DNA of 64,000 nucleotides from Cavenderia fasciculata (Eukaryota > Evosea > Eumycetozoa > Acytosteliales > Cavenderiaceae). Below, in pieces: positions 26,206 to 37,626 of the stretch. Made by a program: the position numbers and the translations under genes. The stretch is from assembly GCF_000203815.1 (NCBI RefSeq), contig NW_004457718.1, positions 496,001-560,000 on the forward strand, given 5' to 3'. Below the pieces are notes generated by a model. It searched no databases and was not told where the DNA came from. It was given only the letters and a program-made list of their open reading frames with translations. Every line of letters begins with the position of its first letter. The first letter of the stretch is position 1.

Positions 26206-27650
26206 TTTGTTGTATTGTATCTATCCTCTACTCTACTACTCCACCAACTAAACTACTTTTTAATGATGGACAATATTATTATTATTATTATTATTATTAT
26301 TTATATATATAACCAAGTTATTGTTGTTTGTTAAGTGTTTGGATAATTATAATACAATTAAACCCCAACCAAAAAATATATACAAGATGTTGGGATGTTA
26401 TAATTTTAGCCTGGTTTGGTTTGGTTTTGGAAAATAATAATTATTTGTTTGTTTGTTGTTTGTTACTATTAATTATTATTATAATGATTGAATTGTGGTT
26501 GTATTGTATTGTTTTATAACTTGTTGTTGTTGTTGTTTTATAAAAAATTAAAAAAAACGAAAAAAGTATATACTCTCAAATTATTACTGCTATCCAATCT
26601 TTCTGTCTATCTGCCTGCTCTTCTTCTTCTTCTTCCTCTCTTTTTGTTCTTGTTGTGGCATATACTAGCTTATAGTCTAGTCTGTCTGTTACTCGTTATG
26701 TGTTGTTTATATTTCTAATGTACACTATATTGGATGTATGTATGTATGTATTAAAAAGTCTACTATATCCTCCTTCAACTTCTTGTATTTGTGTAACTAA
26801 TGCAGGTAAGGTGTGTGTAGAATCTATCTATTCTAATGTGTCTTGTTATATATCTATCTATTGTTGTGTTGTTCTAGTACAACTTTATATCACTACAGAT
26901 AAAATACAATAGTAAAGAAATGAAAAGAAAAGAAAAGAAAGATATCGCTTTAAAAATGGTTGTTTATGAGTACTGTTTTGTTGCCAGGGGTTGACCCTGT
27001 TGTGTGGTGGTGTTGGTTGGGAAAAGGACAAACAGAACAGAATTTGTTTGTGCGATTGTGTCACTGAGGGAGGGTTTTTTGCAATGGTCTCTTTTCAAAG
27101 TGTCGCGAAAGATATTATTTATTTATTTATTTACTTTTAAATATTTTTATGTTGGGGGTGCAACGTTGTATGATCTGCCGAGAATCTATCTATCTGTCTG
27201 TTTATCTATCTGTGTGGCGGTTAGGAGATGAAGATAATATCTATTTAGGTTCCAAGCAGTTGGTTGGTTAGAACCAATAACAGATGATGATATTGCTCGA
27301 GGCAATAATGTAGAAAGAAGAGTATGGAGGATCGACTATTATTATAAAACGATCATATTCAATATGTTCACTGATTGGAGAAACAGGAATGGTAATTGCG
27401 TCAAAAGAAGGCAGGAGACTAACCACAACCGACCAACCTATCGCCACTTTTTGACAATATTATTACTGCCACTTGTGGGTAGTTAGTGTTGGTGATCGAC
27501 ACGCAAACATATTTCACACCCTTGAGGAAGGCAGAAAGGCAGGGGTGACATTATATCCAACAATAGGTGTATATGATGTTGATCAACACAAGTAATCACT
27601 ATTTGTATTGGTGTGTAGTATAACAATGGATTTAAATTTATTAATTTAAT
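26206..27650. other. Long intergenic stretch without a supported gene
   Basis: About 1.4 kb of TTG/GTT-rich and ATT-rich low-complexity DNA on the promoter side of the A20/AN1 gene. A less AT-rich part (27240-27560) contains a stretch at 27310-27390 faintly resembling the start of the ankyrin-like family genes. No intact ORF, tRNA or transposon end was seen. Confidence 0.4.
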
Positions 27651-28743
27651 TTATTTTGTTGGATGAGGTTTAAATTTGTTGATTCTAATTAAATATTCAA
27701 CAGTTTCGCTTATGGATTGATTAAATGGGGTGTAGTCACGACCCAACTTAACCTTGGAGTTGGAGACAATCTTGTATTGGAATGGAGTTGGTACCGTGGA
27801 CATGTCGACAGGTGTAAATGTATAGTGTGGGAAGAGTGACTTGGCAAGCACGGTAACGTCGTGGAACGTCATCACAGTGTTGCAGAGCGTGGCACGTTCG
27901 CCATCCAAACTTTGCTTGGACTCGAGTGCAACGACGTGTGCATCGGCCACATCACGGACATCGACAAGACCAACACGTCTTTGGGTGAATGGGGCACCGA
28001 CACCACGCAAACCTTCCTCTAATGTGCTGAGACTCGTGTTGAGTGTCCGCGACAAGGCAGGTCCGACGACAAACGATGGATTAATGACAATGATTTCAAA
28101 TGCCAATGGTCCTTTTTCCTTTCTAAAGTTCCATGTGGCCTTTTCAGCCAACACTTTAGAGTATTGGTATGGAGTGGCTTCAGATGCACTGTCGTTCCAG
28201 TCTGACTCGTCATACACCTCTTTTTGTTTGGTGAGGTCTGTAACGGCGGCAGTCGACGATGTGATGATCACCTTTTTGATGGATGGGGTGGCTTGGGCAG
28301 CCTCGAGGACACGCAAGTTGCCTGCGATGGCTGGTTGGATGATATCACGTTGGACATCATCGGCTGTGTATACATAGGGCGATGCGCAGTGAATGACTGC
28401 ATAGCTGCCCTTGAATATGCTCAAATAGTCTGCACTCTCCAAATCACCAGATTCAACTTCCAAACTACCACTCATACCATCTTCCATGAGCAGATCAACC
28501 AAATGTTCATATTTGGCTACATTATTTTTATCTCTAACAATTGCTGTTACTGCATACCCTTTTAAAAGTAATGATTTTACAACTATAAAGTAAAAGAAGA
28601 AGAAGATAGAAAATAGAAAAGAGTATGTTAAAATCAAATTTGTTTGTGTGAGTCATATTGATTGAATGATACAAACCATAACTAGCAATATAGCCATTTG
28701 CACCAGTAACTACAATCTTTTTCTTTTCTTCAACAGTTGACAT
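27651..28743 (-). CDS. Extended short-chain dehydrogenase/reductase (dihydroflavonol reductase-like)
   Basis: Exons 28743..28677 and 28582..27651 (minus) give 332 aa. The Rossmann nucleotide-binding motif TGANGYIA is at residues 13-20 (exon 1), followed by the strand-helix ending KGYAVTAIVRD. The catalytic elements are the STAAV serine region and Tyr/Lys of YQYSK (Y-x3-K). The INPSFVVGP segment is typical of the dihydroflavonol-4-reductase / cinnamoyl-CoA reductase branch of extended SDRs. These are cytosolic NAD(P)H-dependent oxidoreductases of aldehydes and ketones. The substrate here cannot be told, and neighbours give no pathway clue. Length and start match the family. It is transcribed divergently from the paralogue at 29098 across a 354-nt gap. 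Confidence 0.9.
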
Positions 28744-29097
28744 TGTTGTGTTATGTTATGTGTTGTATGATTTATTTATTTGTTTATGTTTGGTATTAGC
28801 TAAATAACAAGATGATTGATTACATGGTTGGTGAAGATGATTCATTCATACTAGTACAAAAAAATAGATTAATTTCCATTCTAGATTCATTTTCGAAGGG
28901 AGAAGTATATTCGACAACGAATCATTGCACACAAACCACAAATATAGTGTTTGGAAGATCGAACAAAACTACTACATAGGTTATTCTATATTGTATGTGC
29001 TCGCAAATAACACTGAACGACTGAATGCAAGAAGAGGAGACGGTCGACGGAATGAAATGAAAGAAGATATTGTAGAAAGATCAACACAAAACAAAAC

Positions 29098-30348
29098 ATG
29101 CAGAACAACAAAGACAATAATAATAATAGTGTAGTTAAAAGAGTATGGAGTAATATAGTACTAAGAAGATTGATATGTTCAAAGATTGGAGAATGTATAC
29201 CGGTATCAGAAGAGAATAGAATCAAGTTAAAGGCAAATCAACTTGAAATGATGCGACGGTACAAGAGAGACCCAGTCAGCTTTATTGATTTTGGTAATTC
29301 GGCGTTCTACAGGTCTCCCTTTATGACTGCTCGTATGTTTGAGTACCATTATGACCACTATCATAGCATAGGTGCACGGTTCGATTACCGCGGCGCCAGA
29401 CAGGAGAGAGTGCTTGATGGTGTCGCTGGAAACCCTCGTAACATGATCGACACTTGGTTGTTTCGAAGGGCATACGACCACTTGAAAAGAAGAGGTGTGA
29501 AACCCGAAGACATGGCATCGGTGGAGACGTGGCGGTACATCGTCTCAACCAATAATGTCGAGTTGTACAACTATGCAAAGTCGGTACTGCCAATGCCCAA
29601 GGCAAGCGACTGCGCATCGCTTCTGCCAATTACCACCAAACCAGCCCTTGATTTCTCATACCACGTTGCTTATATTATAAAGCCACTGGATGGTACAGAG
29701 TTGCTGGCTGCGTTACTCGACGATCTCTATCACCTTGACCCGAATGAGAAATGGCTTGGGTGGATTCATTTTGGAGGGTTGGTGGCACGTGGGCGAGTCG
29801 ATGTTTTACAGACTATCGAGACTCATGCCGGCCCATATATATCACGTGAGATAAATGTCTTGCCAGTTGGAGAGAAGCGGTCATACACCCATTGCCATAG
29901 TCATCTCACCCAAGAGACCATGCGGTCAGCCATTCAAAACAAACAAATTGAAGCGATTCGATTCCTATACAAAGTCAGCAAGATTCCAATCGGACCACAG
30001 TCTCTTATCGCTGTTGCTCGTACATGTGACCTCCCCTTCCTCATTGCGCTACACAATATCGAGCCTGAAGCTGGTCGTCTATACACCCTCTTCCTCCATG
30101 TCATGAGTAGTGCATTTTTTCAAGGTCCACTGTTACCTCCAACACAATGGAAAGACTTTCAACAAGAGTTTTATCAACTTGGCAAAAAACTCAACTACAT
30201 TGACACCAATCTTCAACACCAAATAGACACCAAACAACCAATTAGATACCGACCCAAAAATATTCAACAACATTTTAAAATATTTGAAAGTAATAATACT
30301 GATTTATCTGTACCATCTTTATCATTTTCATTCAGTGATGGAGATTAA
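29098..30348 (+). CDS. Ankyrin-like lineage-specific family, plus-arm copy 1
   Basis: Single exon, 416 aa, unknown function. The family, seen 12 times in this window, has an N-terminal block (KRVWSNIVLRRLICSKIGEC here), a middle block (NPRNMIDTWLFRRAY; NNVELYNYAKSVLPMP), and C-terminal helical pairs (AIQNKQIEAIRFLYKV; LPFLIALHNIEPEAGRLYTL) that resemble degenerate ankyrin repeats. It ends in a Ser/Phe/Asp tail (LSFSFSDGD). This copy lacks the Gln-rich leader of the other plus-arm genes and starts MQNNKDNNNN. No catalytic residues, signal peptide or membrane helix are visible. An intracellular binding or scaffold role is a guess from the repeats. It stands alone, 4 kb from the next copy, between the SDR and CAP-G genes. 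Confidence 0.85.
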   Translation: MQNNKDNNNNSVVKRVWSNIVLRRLICSKIGECIPVSEENRIKLKANQLEMMRRYKRDPVSFIDFGNSAFYRSPFMTARMFEYHYDHYHSIGARFDYRGARQERVLDGVAGNPRNMIDTWLFRRAYDHLKRRGVKPEDMASVETWRYIVSTNNVELYNYAKSVLPMPKASDCASLLPITTKPALDFSYHVAYIIKPLDGTELLAALLDDLYHLDPNEKWLGWIHFGGLVARGRVDVLQTIETHAGPYISREINVLPVGEKRSYTHCHSHLTQETMRSAIQNKQIEAIRFLYKVSKIPIGPQSLIAVARTCDLPFLIALHNIEPEAGRLYTLFLHVMSSAFFQGPLLPPTQWKDFQQEFYQLGKKLNYIDTNLQHQIDTKQPIRYRPKNIQQHFKIFESNNTDLSVPSLSFSFSDGD

Positions 30349-30432
30349 AAATATAAAGAAAAATTGTAAATATATATTGTAAATATAATTATTAAATATT
30401 TAAATAATTTATTATTTAAAAATTAAAAAATA

Positions 30433-33400
30433 TTAATTAAAAAATTTATTTTTGAACCATGACAATGGATTATTATTATTTGATTGTTTTGTTTCCTCTT
30501 GTTCTTGTTCTTCCTCCTCTTCGTCTTCAATAATCTCTTGTGGAATGTTAAATGTATTTTTTGATTTCTTAAATGGATTTTCTTGTTGTTGTAAATAAGT
30601 CCTACTTTTTTGGTCATAGGGATATACTTTTGTTTTTGGATTTGGAGTCGTGGTTGTTGTTGTGGTTGTAGTTGTAGTAGTCATTGAATTATCTTCATCT
30701 TGATCGTCATCACTACCCCAAACATCATCTTGTTTTCTTTTTGGTGATTTGGTTGATATATTTGGAGTTTGGTCATAAAAGTTAATTGGTGAATGAAGAA
30801 GTTCATCAATCGTTTCTTGTCCCATCTCTTCCATTGATGTGTTTTGGTATTGATCTTGTTCATCATCATCATCATCATTGTTTTGATCAACGGCATCCAT
30901 ATCTGTTGGTTCTCTACTCTCTTCCAATTCAAGTTTAAAATCCAAGAGTTCTTCTTTTACAACTTGTTGATCGACATCTTCATCATCCAGATTACAACTT
31001 TTAACCATTTTGTTGACACATTTTTCAAAATCTTTGAGTATACCCAACGTACGATTTGGAAATGAGAATTCTTTGATCTCCAGTATAAAATACTTGACCT
31101 TGAGCAAGTGGTCTGGATCCTTTGGAATATATGATTTGAATAATGGTAGACAAAAACATAAATATTCTCGATTTTCATGATTATTCGAATCTTTTTCCTT
31201 TTCTTTCTCTTCTTGAGCCTTATCTTCTTGTGCATGAGTTAGAATTGTCATTAATAAATTCAAAAGTAATTTATCTCTATGTTTGATGAGTGATCTTTTT
31301 AAAAGAAAAAGGTCAAATGATAAGTAACATTTGTTCGATAAGTAAGTATACTATTTAAATATATTATGGATTACTTACTGTTCTTCTGTATTGGGTCCGA
31401 TAAATTCAATAAACTTGAAAGCGATCATTTCAAGTATTTCTTTTCGTTCATTTTTATGGCAATTATAGTAAAAGAGAAAGTGTTCCAATGTAGGGGCAAA
31501 CGATTTGACAAACATCCCCATATGTTCTTTTTGATGGATAAAAAATCTAAAGAATGAATCTAACATTTGTTTGCATTGATTCATAGATTGTAGTTCATAA
31601 TTTGTAAAAAATGTAATTTGTAATTGATCAAAAATCTAAAGGTTGTCAAAAAATATATATTAGAAAATCTATCATAGAAGTTTGGTTTGCTTTGGATTGG
31701 ATTGGATGATGTTATTTTACAAACTTTTTGATCTTTTAAATGTAAATATAAAAATAATTTACAAATTCCTTCAATACATAAAAGTTGGAGTTGTGGGTAT
31801 TCATCATTAAACTTGTTATGATCTTGGATCACCCTGACCAGTTTGGAGCGAAAGTTTTGAAGATATCTTGGTAGAGTCGATCTAGCACAAAGTACATCAA
31901 AACTTGTTTTCAGAGCTGATGATTTCACGATTTCCCGTTCTCCTTTTAAGTTTAGCATACTTAACACTACTGCGTATCCTGGGGAACCACGCAGTTTATC
32001 ATTTACGTCCAAAGTTGATAATAGTCCAAAACAACGTATTGCCCTCTTTCTAACCGGTGGTTCAGAATGTTTTATCCATTCTATAATTGGTTTCTCATAA
32101 CCAAATAATATTTTGGACTAAATAATTATATTAAGTAAAATAGGAAATGTTTCGATTTGTGTTTTTTTTACTTACTGGATATTCATATTCAGTACTATAT
32201 TTCATTAAATCTGTCAACACTGTAAGAACATGAAGAGGTTGTGGAGCATTTGGTAATTCCATAAGAGTTTGAACTGTTGGTGTTATCTCATTTTTTAAAT
32301 ATTCACTCCAAGCATATTCTCGACCAGCATAAATTTTCCTCAATGCTTTTAATACTATTTTTTTACCTTTCAAATCTTTAAATGATTTTAACAAATTTCC
32401 TAGAGGTCAGAAAAAAAAAGATTAATCTTTGATTTGATTATATATCTTTTTTTGTTTTTAGTTACCAAAAAATATTTCAAATTCTGTAAGGTTTAAATCG
32501 TTGGTAGAAACACGACCAAGAATTAAACAAAGTTGTTCAAACATAAAAAGTTGGGTTTGGTATTCATTGAGTAATTCCCAAATTAAATTTCCAGATGGCA
32601 AGACTTGTTTAATTTTAACTTTATATTTCTGATCTTTTGTCTATATTAAAAAATATAAATAAATATATATATTAATATATTAATATTATATATATTAGTT
32701 TTATATATATAGTTTCCAACATACTTTTGAATATTGATCAAATAAATAATCTAAATAAACTCTCCAAGAAAATAGAATTTCTGGGGTTAAATCTTCTTTG
32801 TTTTGTTCTGCAACCTCTAAGAATTGACATAAAGAAAACTTTTCAGAATCAAATAATGAACGAATTACTATTTCACATTGTTTTTGATGGTCCTCTACTT
32901 CCAAAAGTAGGAGAAAAGATTCAAAGTCTCCTCCACTATGATTTTCTAACCATTTTTCTATAGTTTCTTTACAAGATTTTTTCACATTTTCTTCATTGTC
33001 TCGTAGTCCACAATCTAGAACTTTAATTCGGTCTCTGGCAATGAAATCGTCAAAATGACCTTGCATACGTAAAAATGTGTTTTCTCTAACATTTGCATCC
33101 ACGTCCATAGTTAGATCTAAAATGGCTTGGTTCAACATTCTATTTGGTATATGCATTTTCTTTATTAATTCTAATCTAACCATTCTAATTAAATAGGAAT
33201 ATTGAGTAAGTCAAAAAGGTAATAGGGGCCTGGTGTTTTTTTTTTTTTATATCTAATTACTCTGAAGGATCTTTTGGTACTGAAAGCATTAAAATAAACT
33301 TTTTGGTGATAGGATCGTTTACAATATTTGGATTTTGAAAGTTTATACATGTACCTATAGCCTCTATTCTTACCAATGGTGATTTATCACTGAGACGACT

Positions 33401-34133
33401 GATTGATGATTGGAGAATTGATTCGTACAAATGTTTGTCCATTCCAGCAACAAGATTTTGTTTGACAAAACGACATAAAATAATTTTAACCAATTGACAT
33501 GAACGATATCTGATTGTTTTATCATTTGATTCCATTGATGAAATTAAACGACGCAACAAGATATGAGTAAATGAATGGGTCTCATAATCAAACATATGAT
33601 TTTCGAGAGATTCATATCGTTTATGGTCCAGTTTGTAAAGGTCTTTGGCCATATCTGCCACAAAGTCAAAGAATATATCAACACTGGGTGCAGAGTTATC
33701 GAGTACCAATGAGCTATCAATCAACCTCACCATCTCTCTATATCTTTGTTCTCTATTTTCCCATGTCAAATTTTCATCCATCTTGAGAATTAAATCTTGT
33801 TCTTTACTATATAAATATGATTGTTGTGCTTTTGCAAATATTTTTCTAATTTTCTCAATATCATCATTCTTTGGATTATCAATAAAAATATTATTATTAT
33901 TATTATTATTTGATGATGTAATAGTATTATCTGTTTTTTTTAAAGAAGATTTCTTTGGTTTTGGAGGAGATGAAGTTGTATTTTTCTTTGATTTTTTGCC
34001 AGACTTGGAAGAAGATAGGTTTACATCGGACAGAGACGATGATAATTCGCGGATTGGGTGCCTATAGAAATCCTCTTCTTCTTCCTCTTCTTCGTCTGAT
34101 GAAATGAATATAACTTTAGGAGTTTTCTTTTTC

Positions 34134-34200
<67 letters not shown>

Positions 34201-34291
34201 TACTATAATTCTTTTTCTTTTTCTTTATATTTATCTTTGTTACTTCATCATCTGATGAATCTATGACTATTGGATCGTCTTTATTATTCAT
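30433..34291 (-). CDS. ncapg: Condensin complex subunit 3 (CAP-G / NCAPG), HEAT-repeat protein
   Basis: Seven exons on the minus strand, all in phase: 34291..33261, 33184..32725, 32640..32466, 32399..32176, 32117..31725, 31635..31379, 31294..30433; 1133 aa (human NCAPG 1015). The N-terminus is low complexity with an Asn run of about 20 (34137-34198) and acidic Ser patches. HEAT repeats follow. Recognisable blocks shared with CAP-G are SPLVRIEAI, the segment with VLDCGLRDNEENVKKS, LTPEILFSWRVYLDYL (human LTPEIALYWCALCEYL) and PPVRKRAIRCFGLL. The tail (Asp/Glu- and Thr-rich, KSPKRKQDD) is poorly conserved. CAP-G is a non-SMC subunit of condensin I that pairs with the kleisin CAP-H and holds DNA during mitotic chromosome compaction. 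It converges tail to tail with the family gene ending at 30348. Confidence 0.9.
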
Positions 34292-34705
34292 AATTTGTCT
34301 AGTCTATCACCTTAACTTGATATAAATATAACTAACTAATTACTTTCTTCACTGCCCTTCAAAGTTAGTCGGAACTAACTAACTAATAGCATGCATTGGT
34401 TATGCTGATGACTTTTACTGATGAACCCTCATCATTTAATTCTATTTATTTGAAATTAATAAATGTGTTAGTACGATTTAATACTATGGTGGAGGTGGTG
34501 GTAGTTACTATGAATAATATTATTTACATACAAGTGGGTGGGGGTATACTATCTACTAGATACTGTGTCTACACTCAAAGGGGGGATGAGTGAAATGAAT
34601 AATTCAATTGCTCCAATAGTTTTTTATTAAAATTAATTAATTTAAAATGTATAGACGAGATCATTTCAAAGAGGAATATTCCTCCTACTATTAATTAAGA
34701 AAGTA
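34292..34705. other. Divergent intergenic region between CAP-G and family copy 2
   Basis: Shared 5' flank of two divergent genes. It contains a short GC-richer part (34480-34590) with G runs, but no ORF with homology and no recognisable element. Confidence 0.35.
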
Positions 34706-35965
34706 ATGAATACTAATGAAAAGAATGATCAACATGAAGTAGAACAACAAAGAATAGAACTACAACAACTATTCAAACAGCAACAACAACAATCATCTGA
34801 CCTTGATGAAAGGTTATTTAGAAGAGTTTGGAATAATGTATTACTTAGAAGATTGATTGGTTCAAAGATTGGAGAATGTATACCTCTGTCTGCTGAGAAT
34901 AGGATATTACTAAGGGAACATTGTGCCGTACTGATGGGACAATACAAAAAGAACCCTAAACCATTTAGGTCTAAATGCAACAGAGAGTTTTACGAATGTC
35001 CAGTCATCACTGCCTCCCTCTTTCAATCCCACTATGACCACGTTAAATGGACAGACATGGAATATGTTATTTATTTGGTATCTGGTAACCCGAGAAATGC
35101 AGTTGACACTTGGTTGTTTCGTAGGGCATGTGAATACTTTAAACGTTGTCATCCTTACTTGGTCTTGACCAAGACACCCCTAAACACGTGGAGAAATATA
35201 ATTAGATCAAATAATGTAGAATTGTACAACTATGCAAAGACAGTGATCCCGATGCCAAATGATATCGAGGATATAAAGAAGATGGTGGCTCTTGCTACCA
35301 ATCCCTCTTATGACAATTCATACTATCATTCCAATGGTGCAATCTCGAGGCCATCAAACACCAAGTTATTGAAAGCTCTATTAAAAGACGTCAGATTAAT
35401 ACTCGATCCTCTGCAGAGAGAGATACAGTGGTTAGAGTATTGTGATTATCAAAGGTTGATAGTACATGGACCAATTGGCATAGCAGAGACCATACACAAG
35501 TATGCAGGTGATTATTATCATCCGGCTAATAGTGCTTTAATGATTCCGGCCATTCAAAGCAAACAAGTTGAATCGATTCGGTTCCTCTACAAAGTCTGCA
35601 AGATTCCAATCGGACCACTTGCAATGCTAGAGGTGGTTCATACATGTGACCTTTCATTCATCAAGAGACTGCACGACATTGAGCCTGAAGCTGGACGTCT
35701 CTACACACTCTTTATCCATGTCATGAGTATAAACTTTTCCAAAGGTCCCGTACAAGCAAATACAACCTTTCAACAAGAGTTTTATCAACTTGGCAAACAA
35801 CTCAACTACATTGACATCAAACTACAACACCAAATAGATACCAACATGTCATTCCATTATCAAATGAAAAATCAACAACACTTTAAAATGTTTGAACAAC
35901 AAAATATAGATCATGACAACAGCTCTGCCATACCAACTTTATCATCATTTTCATTTGATGATTAA
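34706..35965 (+). CDS. Ankyrin-like lineage-specific family, plus-arm copy 2
   Basis: Single exon, 419 aa. It starts MNTNEKNDQHEVEQQ with a Gln-rich coiled-coil-like leader (LQQLFKQQQQQ). The family core follows: RRVWNNVLLRRLIGSKIGEC, then the TWLFRRACEYFKR and NNVELYNYAKTVIPMP blocks. Next come the plus-arm hallmark KYAGDYY and the terminal pair AIQSKQVESIRFLYKV / LSFIKRLHDIEPEAGRLYTL. It ends TLSSFSFDD. Its upstream neighbour is the divergent CAP-G gene, with 414 nt between the two starts. No known function. Confidence 0.85.
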   Translation: MNTNEKNDQHEVEQQRIELQQLFKQQQQQSSDLDERLFRRVWNNVLLRRLIGSKIGECIPLSAENRILLREHCAVLMGQYKKNPKPFRSKCNREFYECPVITASLFQSHYDHVKWTDMEYVIYLVSGNPRNAVDTWLFRRACEYFKRCHPYLVLTKTPLNTWRNIIRSNNVELYNYAKTVIPMPNDIEDIKKMVALATNPSYDNSYYHSNGAISRPSNTKLLKALLKDVRLILDPLQREIQWLEYCDYQRLIVHGPIGIAETIHKYAGDYYHPANSALMIPAIQSKQVESIRFLYKVCKIPIGPLAMLEVVHTCDLSFIKRLHDIEPEAGRLYTLFIHVMSINFSKGPVQANTTFQQEFYQLGKQLNYIDIKLQHQIDTNMSFHYQMKNQQHFKMFEQQNIDHDNSSAIPTLSSFSFDD

Positions 35966-36098
35966 TATTTTCAAGCCCCATGTTCATAAATTGGTATGTT
36001 CATTTTTAATATAAATACATATTCAACCAATTAATAATTAATTAAATTTGTTTCTTAGGATTAGTTTATTATTAAAAAGGATCATTTTGGTAACCTCC

Positions 36099-36909
36099 TC
36101 ACTCTTGATGTTGTTGTTGTTTAACATTTACCTTTGCTTTTAGTAAATATTTTTTACTATTTTCTTCATCTCTTTGGCAACCTACACCTATAAATTTATA
36201 TGTTATTATAAATCAGTATTAATTATTTATTATAATGTCTATATATATTTACCTTTTTTATACATCATACTTGTCACGTATGCACCTCTTGTATTACCAT
36301 TTTCAGCAGACATTAAATAATAGTTAAATGTTTTTGTATAGTCTTTTTTTGTTTTAGAGTATAAATGACCAACGTGATATTGTGCTTCATGGACTCTATA
36401 GTTTGCAATTACACCTTTGTTATGTAACAATTGAATCTTTGGTGGTTCCAATGCCGATCTTTCACATAATTCAATTGCTTTATCAAATTCTTCACCATCA
36501 CAATAAATTAATGATAATAAAAATAACCCTAAAATTTAATTAGTATTAGTAATTAATAGATATATTTATTTCTACTATACATACCTTCAGCAGAATGATT
36601 ATCAATTGCTTTTTGAAAATATTTAATTGCATTATTAGTTTCACATTTTATCTTTAAATAGTAGAAACCAATTTCACAATAGATTCTATTTTTTAAATAG
36701 TCTATTGGGATTCCAGTTCTATGACTACATGACGATAATATTGATTGTGGTAGTTCACCTTTATGATGGTGTATTAAATATCCATATTGACTTGACATTA
36801 ATTTATAATTAATTGAATTTTGTTTTTTGTCATCTCTAATACCAAAAAAATATTTATTTATATCCAATACATTACATTGTGATGATAACCATTTATTTAA
36901 ATATTCCAT
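36099..36909 (-). CDS. Sel1-like (TPR-related) repeat protein
   Basis: Exons 36909..36585, 36528..36253 and 36187..36099 (minus) give 229 aa. Alternating helices carry Sel1-like repeat signatures: AIKYFQKAIDNHSAEG joined to LFLLSLIYCDG across intron 1, and YHVGHLYSKTKKDYTKTFNYYLMSAENG (in parts) ending MYKKGVGCQRDEENS across intron 2. The Gly of each repeat sits at an intron. Such solenoids act as scaffolds, but many dictyostelid members have no known partner. The gene is shorter than most and the N-terminal half is not recognisable. It is an island between two members of the ankyrin-like family. Confidence 0.75.
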
Positions 36910-37626
36910 TTTTGTTATTTATTTTTTAAAACTATCATTTATAATTAAAAAATAGTATCCTTGATTTCTTTTGTTTTATTAAATTATCTCAAATCATTTA
37001 GTAGTGTAAAAAAATATATAATAGCCTATATTAATAATCAATTGATTATAAATAATTTTTAAACGTATAAATATATTTTCAAAAATGTAATGTAAAAAAA
37101 TCGTCATAAAAATAATTAAATTATTACCTAATCGGAAAAATTATTACTTAATCGGAAAATGATTGAAAATAATTGGAATATTTAAAAGTGATAGAAAAAA
37201 CAATTGAAAAATATATGGTCAAATTCAAACTCAGATGGATTATGTCACTAATATTAAATGATTTATAATAATTATTATAAATCATTTCAACAATAGTCTG
37301 ATTAAAAAGAAAAAAAAAAAGAAATAATATATTTTTTTAAACAGATCAAGAGGTTTCAGTTCATAGTTAATTGATTGGGATTGTGTTTGTTGAACTTGAT
37401 CTTATTTAATAATTTTTCATTACTAATAGTAAAGTTCATGGGTTACTTTAAAATTGTTATATTTTATGGGAAAATTGGTATCCTCATAAAATTATAAGTA
37501 TTTTTTAAATGGAAAAGAGAAACGATCAAGAAGAACATCGGAAGGAAACACCTATGTCGATTATTTAATTTAATTTATGATTATAGTCAATCACTATTTA
37601 TATAATGTAAAAAGATGATATGATAA
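36910..37626. other. AT-rich intergenic stretch, no gene seen
   Basis: About 700 nt of almost pure A/T with homopolymer runs. An imperfect direct repeat with the core TTA(C/T)TTAATCGGAAAA lies at about 37125-37160. Nothing coding or RNA-like was recognised. Confidence 0.45.

Noticed and set aside
37125-37160. Direct repeat with ATCGGAAAA core
   Set aside because: Two units only, in A/T-rich spacer; no sign of an array, origin or mobile element.
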